Below, in pieces: positions 4,422 to 12,900 of a stretch of DNA of 21,692 nt. The notes below the pieces were generated by a model. That model was given only the letters and a program-made list of their open reading frames with translations. It ran no database searches and was not told the origin of the DNA. Positions within the stretch are counted from its first letter, which is position 1. Each line of letters opens with the position of its first letter. Source of the stretch: a virus; IMG/VR virus record IMGVR_UViG_3300046804_006191, positions 1 through 21,692 of that record. One strand, 5' to 3'. A program made the position numbers and the translations under genes.

Positions 4422-6683
4422 TCAATTAAAAATTGCTACAGAAACCATAGATAAATCCGACAAGACATTACCTTCATTATATCCAATTAATGTCAATGAT
4501 GAAGTTGTTCTCGTTGCAACATTGTCTTCAGTTATACTGGTGTAGTAAATATCACCAAATACTGGACTATAGTTAACATCTGACATTGCAGTTGTAAAAT
4601 TAACTCTATAATTTCCAGTTCCTAAATCAGTGATACTTGATACATTTCCGGCTTTTCTAATTGAAACAACTCCAGTTCCATTAAAGTTCACCCAAGCTCT
4701 AGCCAGATATAATTGTGTTCCGGATATATTGCGAATTGTATTGACTTTGATATCGGTATTGGCAATTATTGAACCAGTTACTGTTAAGTTGTTACCAACA
4801 GTGTGATTTGTACCAGTTACCATAGTAGTAGTGGATACTACAGAATTACCAGTTAGTGTACCACTGGATGTTATTGTATTTCCGGAAATTGAACCATTTG
4901 ATATGATACTGGTCCCGACAGTCAATGTATTACCGATCGAACCATTTGAAGATATGGCTAAAGAACTTCCATTTAAAGTTCCACCTGAATTAATACTTCC
5001 ACCAACACTAAGTGTATTTCCATCAAAAGTTAAATTATTTGATGTTGTAGTGGTATTTGTGGTATTATTGTATAGAATTCTATTTCCAGTTCCTACTACG
5101 TTTGTAGCTAGTGTTGATGTAGTAGAAGTTGCAGCATTTCCAGTACAAGAAGTTGAACTTCCATTGATGTTGATATTCCAAGTACCGGATGCACCAGTTC
5201 CAGTTTTTGTGACTGTATATGTAGTGTAATTTGAACTGGTGAGATATGAACCTTCCACACTATTAATTGTGCCGGATATGGATAAATCTCCCTCAATTCG
5301 AACATTATGTTTTACTGTTCCACCGGAAGTATTTGATGCAAAATTTGTTGTAAACTGAGTAGTTCCGCTAGGTGGAGTGGTATTTGGAATCCACTTAACT
5401 CCACCATTCTGACCAGCCAAAGTTTCAGTTCTTAAGTAAATACCATCGTATTGTCCTGTTCCTGCTTCGAAATGGACAATATTGGAAGTTTTACTACCAG
5501 ATACATGTAATTTAGCATCAGTTACGCCATCATTTTTGATAGATACAGACCCATCTGATAGTACACGGAAACTTTCAACATTATTAGTTAAAATCCTAAG
5601 TGGCAAATTCCCCGCTTGTGTGATGTATGAACCAGTTGAATCCGTACCAAAAATAGTTTCATTTGCGGATGTTTTAGCTACAAATCGAGCATCTGTTGAT
5701 CCGGATGAAAATGAACGAATTGTATTCGTGCCTGATGTACTTACGACATCTAGTTTGAATGTAGGAACTGCACCAATGCCAGTTTTACCGAAGGAATCAA
5801 TTATTACGGAATTTGAAGGTGCACTTCCACTTATAGAAAATTTAGCAGCTGCGGGGGAATCGCCAACTGTTAGAGTCCCATCCGCCCCAATTCTAAATCT
5901 TTCCGTAGAATTATTTGTATTAATTACAAATGGGGTGAGTGCATCATTTGAATCTGGTCCAATACTGAATTCAGTCCCAGGAATATATGTTATGGATGAT
6001 GTTCCTTGAGCACCATTGACACCGCGATTAAAATTTAATTTAACATTACCGGTGGTTGATTTATTTTCAATTACTTGTGTTAATGTTCCACCATTAATAG
6101 TAGAATATACACCAAATAATGTTCCACTTACAGGAGTTCCACCAATCCCAACTTGACCGGATGAATCAATTATAATTCGGCCAGTTCCTCCAGTAGCGAA
6201 AGCTAATTGATTTGCACCGGGAGAGTATAGACCCGTATCACTGTCTCCAGTTACAAACAATCCGGGGTTAGATGAAGTACCAGCGGCAAAACTAGGAGAA
6301 CCCAAATTTGGAGCAATATCTACCCATGAACCTGCGTCATAGATATAAAATTTATTGTCATCAAAATCATACCATTGGTCTCCATTTTGTAAGGCAGAAC
6401 CATCTGGTCTTAAAGTTGGAGCGGTTGAACTGTAATTAACACCAAATACAGATTTTGCTTCAGTCCACTCGGACCCATTATATACTTTTAAAACATTAGT
6501 CGCTGGTCGATACCATAATTTCCCTGTTGATGTCGTATCTGGTTGAAGATCTGAGACAATTACTGGTGGTTGTTCTGCTGATTCCCAAGCACCCAATACA
6601 TCATTCCACACCCAACTAAGTTTGGTTGTAGTATCTGTATAAACTTGATTTGGTGTGGGACTACCCGGAAAATTCAGAGCCAT
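4422..6683 (-). CDS. Tail fibre protein with N-terminal W-repeat and C-terminal tip module (753 aa)
   Basis: The N-terminus carries three short aromatic repeats (about residues 10-33, 54-73 and 101-120), of the type GKLWYRPATNVLKVYNGSEW, likely for attachment. Residues about 130-400 show repeated fibre-shaft phrases such as GRIIIDSSGQVGIGGTP, ERFRIGADGTLTVG and ESFRVLSDGSVSI. A TKTGTGASGTWNINI segment follows near 490, then a Thr/Ser/Asn-rich region (about 510-640). The last 110 residues are the AWVNFNGTG tip module. There is no C-terminal intramolecular chaperone (S74-type) of the kind often seen with VGIG fibres. GATAAATA lies 29 bases upstream and AGGA precedes the ATG. It probably mediates host binding; the exact receptor cannot be inferred. 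Confidence 0.85.
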   Translation of the reverse strand: MALNFPGSPTPNQVYTDTTTKLSWVWNDVLGAWESAEQPPVIVSDLQPDTTSTGKLWYRPATNVLKVYNGSEWTEAKSVFGVNYSSTAPTLRPDGSALQNGDQWYDFDDNKFYIYDAGSWVDIAPNLGSPSFAAGTSSNPGLFVTGDSDTGLYSPGANQLAFATGGTGRIIIDSSGQVGIGGTPVSGTLFGVYSTINGGTLTQVIENKSTTGNVKLNFNRGVNGAQGTSSITYIPGTEFSIGPDSNDALTPFVINTNNSTERFRIGADGTLTVGDSPAAAKFSISGSAPSNSVIIDSFGKTGIGAVPTFKLDVVSTSGTNTIRSFSSGSTDARFVAKTSANETIFGTDSTGSYITQAGNLPLRILTNNVESFRVLSDGSVSIKNDGVTDAKLHVSGSKTSNIVHFEAGTGQYDGIYLRTETLAGQNGGVKWIPNTTPPSGTTQFTTNFASNTSGGTVKHNVRIEGDLSISGTINSVEGSYLTSSNYTTYTVTKTGTGASGTWNININGSSTSCTGNAATSTTSTLATNVVGTGNRILYNNTTNTTTTSNNLTFDGNTLSVGGSINSGGTLNGSSLAISSNGSIGNTLTVGTSIISNGSISGNTITSSGTLTGNSVVSTTTMVTGTNHTVGNNLTVTGSIIANTDIKVNTIRNISGTQLYLARAWVNFNGTGVVSIRKAGNVSSITDLGTGNYRVNFTTAMSDVNYSPVFGDIYYTSITEDNVATRTTSSLTLIGYNEGNVLSDLSMVSVAIFN

Positions 6684-6710
6684 TCTGTTTTATCCTACTT
6701 CTTTTCGATA

Positions 6711-6896
6711 CTATTTATCTATAAGTTTAATTAATAAAGTCTTAATTTCATTCAGTTCATTTTCTATTGAACTTACTTTATTTGACAATTCAATATTACT
6801 CAAAGCATTTTTTTTAGACATCAAATATTGTTCATAAGAACTTTTATCTGTATTAATAATTGCATTCGAAGATGGGTCTCTTTTTAAATTATGCAT
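6711..6896 (-). CDS. Small coiled-coil protein (61 aa), probably structural
   Basis: Starts MHNLKRDPSSNAIINTDKSS. The second half, IELSNKVSSIENELNEIKTLLIKL (about residues 36-59), has hydrophobic residues at heptad spacing and should form a coiled coil. Small proteins with this NLKRD....AIINTD start occur next to tail genes in T4-like marine phages as I recall, with no assigned function. It may be a minor virion or assembly factor that trimerises with the fibre next door. GGA lies about 9 bases upstream. It lies directly after a strong terminator with no convincing promoter of its own. Confidence 0.75.
   Translation of the reverse strand: MHNLKRDPSSNAIINTDKSSYEQYLMSKKNALSNIELSNKVSSIENELNEIKTLLIKLIDK
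6712..6719 (-). promoter_or_regulatory. Late promoter box for the tail fibre gene
   Basis: GATAAATA on the minus strand, 29 bases before the fibre ATG. It is formed by the final codons of the 61-residue gene (Asp-Lys-stop). One mismatch from TATAAATA. Confidence 0.55.
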
Positions 6897-6916
6897 AACG
6901 TATCCAATAATTAGAA

Positions 6917-6944
6917 AAAAGAGAGTGATTAATCACTCTCTTTT
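6917..6944 (-). terminator. Strong intrinsic terminator after the DUF4815 gene
   Basis: AAAAGAGAGTGATT/AATCACTCTCTTTT is a perfect 28-bp palindrome. On the minus strand it is followed by further T residues, giving a run of six at 6915-6920. It begins 8 bases after the stop codon at 6952 and separates the baseplate genes from the fibre cluster. Confidence 0.85.
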
Positions 6945-6951
6945 AATTTAT

Positions 6952-9900
6952 CTAGATTGTACAGATTACTCTGTAATCATCGATGATTGGAGTTAATGCT
7001 GGATTTGGAGAATTCATTACGAATTTTAGTTCAAATGAAGTAAAAGGCGTCAACCCAGAAGCAGTAAACTTGTACTCAAAGAAATTATTCCTCGATATAT
7101 TCGATGGATTAATATCATCCATGTCAGCAATTCTTACCCTTTCTGCGTTATCGGCAATTCCAGTAGAATTAAATGGAACCCAGGGAATTTCTAAGAAACT
7201 ACGAGAATCATTTTCTGAACGTGTTCTGTAGTAACATTTCAATGAATTCACATCAAATAAAACAGCACTCATTGTTAAATTAATTTGGTCACTTGGATTT
7301 TCTAATGTAAAAGTTCTGGACTTAAACTTAGCAAATGATGAACCATAATCTGGGTCAGTTTCTGGTACGTAATAGACTGAACCAGTACGTACATCACTTA
7401 CAATTGTAGCTACATTATTATCAAATACCGAACCAATCAATATAAGTTTGAATACATCAGCACCACTTGCGTGTGAAGTTGCAATAGTTCCAAACAATCC
7501 TCTAGTAACAGTTAATTGAGTGGATGTTGTACCCGTAACTTTCATTATTTCATTGTCAATAATGATGTAGTCATTTGCTACTAAGTTATGTGGAGCAACA
7601 ACAGTGACGGTGGCAGCAATAGCGGTTACAGTGCCATTCACATCTGTATTCTTTGTTGTATTTACACTATAAGCATTAGAGTTGGCATTTGGTATAATGT
7701 CACCACCATCAATTTTCTCTAATAAAACTTCTTTGGTTGAAGAATTATAAGAGATAATTTTACTGACCGAACCATTGAGTGATGTTCCATTAGTAGCACC
7801 ATATAAGTAACTACCAACAGGAAGAGATGCATTTGAACTCAATGTTAATAAAGTACGGGTGGGTCCAAAACGGTCATCGTTCTTATCTGGGTCATCGATG
7901 AGAGAACGAACTAATATAGCATTTGTTCTCTGGACATCAATTACGGGTGATAAATCAGGATTTAAACTTGAAATATTGGCAATTAATCTCAGTGATTTTT
8001 TGCCATTAAGTAAAGTAGCACCTGAATTTAAAACTTCATTATAGGTATTAGCTACCAATTGAGGAGACCTGAAATAATAATCCTGACCAGATTGAACACT
8101 AATCGGGCTATTATTTACGTAAGAACCAACTACATATCCATTATCAATACTACCACCGTTGGTTGATACTAAAGATAATTGAACAGTTGTTTCTTGGAAA
8201 TTCAAATAACTAACTTGTGGTTGAATGACTTCATATGGTAAGTTACCAGTTACGTAACAACCATATCCACCGGCAGTAACTGAAGATGTTGCAGCTGTTC
8301 CAACGTTAACATCAAACGTATAAAAATCCGAATGTAAAACAACATGTTGTTTATTAATATTGTCGATATTAATACCACCAATTGTCTGTGGATTTCCGGT
8401 TCCGGTTACTCCACCAATAACAACCAAGTCACCACGAATCAAACCGTGAGGTTGTTTGGTTCTTACTCTAATCACTGATGGATTGGCTCCAAAGAAGTCA
8501 CCAGTACCCACAGAAGAATTAGTAGTAATGGGGTCATTATCTAGGTAACTAACCTCTATAGGACTATTGTGGAATTGTACAGTAGCGGTACGAGATGTAT
8601 CAAAATTTGCTTTATACATTACATAGGTAACATCCTGTGTTTGGTCTTCAGTCCAAAGTGAAATATTTTGAGACTTAAATAGTGACCCAATAGTAGGTTG
8701 TTTATTTACAATTTCTTGTCCAGCCGTGCCATCGGATAATAACTTTCTTTCGCCAATCTTGGAAATAAAGATAGTATAGTCAACGGAAGTAGGACAATAA
8801 ACAACAAATGCGTATGTCTTGCCATTTTCCAGATAGACTGGGACATCAAAATTGAATTTAGTTGGAACTGTTCCACCTGCTGAAGTAGCAACACCCATCT
8901 CAACTGATTTACGGTCTAGTACAGAGTGTACAATTGCAGTTGCTCCAACCGATGCACCGCCGCCCACAAAAGTAACTGAGGGAGTTGATATATAACCAGA
9001 ACCGGGATTTGTGATGATTACATCGTATAATTTTCCATTACTGACTTTAGCGTAGCCAGTTGCCTGTACTCCACCGGGTAATTGAGGTGCAGAGAATTGT
9101 ACTGTAACATAATTTGAAGGCGTAATTACATCATCAAGTTCAGTATAACCAACCCCGAAATTGGTAATTTCAACACGATTTACTTTATAAGAATCATTTA
9201 CTATAGTAAATGTTCCAGCTACAGATGAAGTTCCAAATTTCAGTGTTTCTCCTGGGATGAATTCACCCACGTAATTTGATAACACTACATCATAGACTGT
9301 ATTTGAAATATTTCTGGTAGGATTAACAGAAGAACTTTCAAAAGTTATAGTTGAACGTAAGGTACCAACTGCTCCGCTGGTTTGTCCAGTTACAGTAGTT
9401 CCCCCGACAAATGTCAACGATGATGTAGTTCCAAGTAAAGAGGCCTGTACTCTGAGATAAGAATGAGGTTTTTTAAACGACTTGGCGCCTGGAATTTTAA
9501 TTTCCGTAGGACGACCACCTTCAGTCGAAGTCAAGAACACTTCAACTCCATGAACTTCACTTCTGGTACGGAAGAATAAATCAATACCAGTTACAAAACA
9601 TCCCTTGGGATTGTCATTTTCGTCAATCGTAAATGTTTGTGCAACTGGGTCACCCCATGAACCAACCTGAAGTGATGTTCTTCCTTCACGAATATCAGTA
9701 ATGGTCCTTCTATCACTCATTTGTCTTTGAGTAAAGGCAGGAACCCGTGTGGAAATAACTGTATTTTGTCTGGTTTGAATCAGACCATTTGCTGTATAAG
9801 TGTATTCGGCAAATGCTTCTAACTCCTGTTCCAATCTAGAATCGTTGATGGAAGATGTAATTCTGAACATCCTATCACCGACTTTAAATTGTCTACCAGC

Positions 9901-12900
9901 AGGAACTTCATATGATGTAAAATTGGGGTCATTTGCCAACTGAGAAGGAGTAGTTGGATATGAATTTACGTTATAGAACTTAATTTTACTAACATCTACC
10001 GGTACAATTTGATTGTACCAATTAGTACCATTAATGTTACGAACCGATGTTGGTACAAATCCAACCCCAGTTGAGGTTGTAACACCATTAACTGTATTTT
10101 GAATATCAGTTTGTTTAACATATGGTAATGGAGGAGTACCAGTTGGAATTACGAAAATACCTTGTACATTACCAAAATCATCTGTAACAATTGATTGACC
10201 AAAACCTTTTTGTTGTGAACCAATTTCAAAATTGAATATTGTTTCATTATTAACTGTGTTGGGTGAATCAGGAGAAATCCAAGAATTAACATCTTGTCCA
10301 TCAAAGAAGGCATACATTCTTGTATTTGGTTTCAACCCTGTGGCTCTAAATTTGACAATTTGTTGTCTCATGAAACGAGCCAGAGTCACATCAACCACTC
10401 TAGGTCCAAGATTAGTATCAACTGTTCTTGAATTTGCGGGGTCTAATGCAATTTGAAAACCACTTCTTTCTTGCCTGGTTTCTATTGTATCTCGGAAAAA
10501 TAGTCTAGCTAGACTACCATGTCCGTTTGCACCACCAGTAGCATCAATTACTTGTTCATTACCCGCACCTGCTCTTACTTGATTGAGGAATCTTTGTGCA
10601 GTGAAAGCACCAGAATCGCCAACCAAACCTTGTGAACGAGTAACTTCACTACGTGTAATACCAGACCAAGTGGTATTCCATTCATTCCATTGGGTATTCA
10701 GGACACCACTTGGACCTGCCATTGCAGATAAAGCATTGAATGTGGTTTCATCAATGACTCTGTTTTCTGGAATAGTATTAACATCACTCCATTCATCTAT
10801 TTCTGGTGAAATAGATAGTTCACCGGTGTATGTAAAGACAGAATATGGTTGAATATTAATAAAACCAGTTACATTTCTGTTAGCAAAAAGTTCAACATTT
10901 GTATAGGGTAGATGAATAAAATCACCTGTTCTTCTATATGAATTTTGAATTCTAACTGACTGGTCTGAAGTACTTTCCTCAAGTCTAATTTGTTGATTGA
11001 AGAAAGGTGCACGTAAATGAGTATTTACTGTATCAACCGAACACTTATATTCAGGGTCACCAGACGCTCCTGTGACATGACCACTGAAATCATCAACTAC
11101 AATACCGTTCTTGAATCTATCAAGTCCAGTTAAAGCGTCTCTTACTTGAGAAGATAATGTATTTTGTTCAAGGAGTGACAATGAAATGACTTCTTCTAAT
11201 CTACGGACACGATTGTCAATAGACTGAATATCTTTCATTGTATAACGTTGATAGTTATATGGTTTTACAACAACATCTTTAGCACTAAAAGTGTAAGCTG
11301 GAATTGATAGGTCAAATAGTCTCATTGACCCAGACAAATCAGCTGGATATTGTGGTTTTTCTGATGGAACACCCTGTACAAGAATAAAATCACCGATTGG
11401 ACTTAAGAAGATACTATCTTTTCTAGGTAGATAGTTCTCAATATCACAATCAAAAGTGGTGAATTCGACGGGCATTCTGGAGATATTACCACCAGAGAAA
11501 GTCATTGAATTAATTTCACCAACTCCATCATACAGTGGTGTCAGTGAACTAGATGGATTAACAGACGGTCTGAAATCAATACAATCTCTTAATTCTATTG
11601 TCCCAAGAATGTCACTATCATAGAATGGAATATCACCATAATCCACACCATCAGTATCTGTGTAACTATCTACTGAGAAAAAGTCACCGGTACCAGAATG
11701 TTCAAAGTAATCAAAATCAACGTATAATGGTCCGGGTGCAGGTGAATAACCCTTCTTGAGAATTAACGTAGAAACACCATAGTAATTATCGGTCTGTCCT
11801 GTATTAAGGTAATAACGTTCAGTTACATTTGTCCGTGTAGATGGATTGGTTGGATTTCCACCGGGAGTAGTTGCCGCATAAACAGAACGAAGTTTATAAG
11901 CATCAACAACACCCAATGAGATTTCACTCTTATCATATCCGGTTTCAATATAAGCAGTGTGTAGTGCATAATTTGGTTCAGAACTATTGATTGATGTTCT
12001 CTTAATTTTACGTTTAGCTCTACCGTTAATCACAGAAACCGGGGCAATCAATTTGACTTTGTAGTTACCACCAGCAGCAAATGGAAGAGTAATAGTTACT
12101 TTTTTATCACTATCACTGAATACAACATCATTAGAAGTTAATTGAACATACTTACCAGCATTGGAACCAGCAGTTGAGTCTGCAAAAGAGAAATTAAACA
12201 GAGAAACATCCGTCAAGAAAGATTCTCCCGGTGTTACTATTGTAAATGTAATAGTATTTCCACCAGCAAGACTTCCCATAAACTGACGATAAACTGTGTA
12301 ATTAATGTCAGTTGATGTTGGTACTGTTTCCAGTGTCGCTGTTGTTTGTGTTGGTAATTTGTATAACAGTGTGTTCCTATCGGCATTATTTGTCTTGGAC
12401 CGATAGACAACAACTTGGTTTTTAGTGATATTGGCTGGAATTGCAGTAGTTACATAAATTCTACCTGCCTGTTTTACTTCGCCTTGACCGACAGGTCTTG
12501 TTGCAAAGTGAACATATAACAATCTTACAGTTCCATTGTCATCTACCACGGAAAGAATATCACCCATCGACACTTCGGATGATGGGTCTTGTCCAATATC
12601 TTGACATTCAAGATATCTAGAACCAGCAATTGCCGAATAATTGGAGCCGTTACTTAGTGTAAATGAGGAAGTACGTGAAACATTCAGATATGAAAAATCT
12701 GCACTAAATTCATTATCAGAACTTGAAGCACCATATACAGACTTAACATTATCAAAAGAAAACATCTTTTGATACTCATTTACAATTACACCATAACCAG
12801 CAACTCCAGAATTAGAGTCAATTTTAGTAATTTGAATGTAACCGGGTGTACCATTATAGAAATCGTAAATTCGATTTCTACCGGCAGTGGTTAGAGTAAG

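Larger units (their letters stand above)
3002..4753 (-). repeat. Fourfold tandem tip-module repeat
   Basis: Four copies of one module of about 110-130 residues lie head to tail: the C-terminus of the fibre (4422-4753) and the genes at 3832-4161, 3401-3787 and 3002-3397, interrupted only by the 70-residue gene. All share VNTI/VGTI, AWVNFNGTG, SSITD.GTG.Y.VNF and a terminal hydrophobic strand (VAIFN, VAVFR, VAVLGGY, VAVFW). The stretch between is unalignable by eye. At DNA level, copies 1 and 2 resemble each other, while copy 3 resembles the fibre copy. Confidence 0.85.

Noticed and set aside
3002-4753. Diversity-generating retroelement as the source of the variable tip halves
   Set aside because: No reverse transcriptase gene and no template-like near-copy with adenine-specific changes are visible in the window; the variable parts differ too much, including in length.
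5482-6009. 175-codon open frame on the plus strand inside the fibre gene
   Set aside because: It is antisense to a clear fibre reading frame whose biased codons leave the opposite strand open; no ribosome binding site or family motif. The same applies to 4831-5229 on the plus strand.
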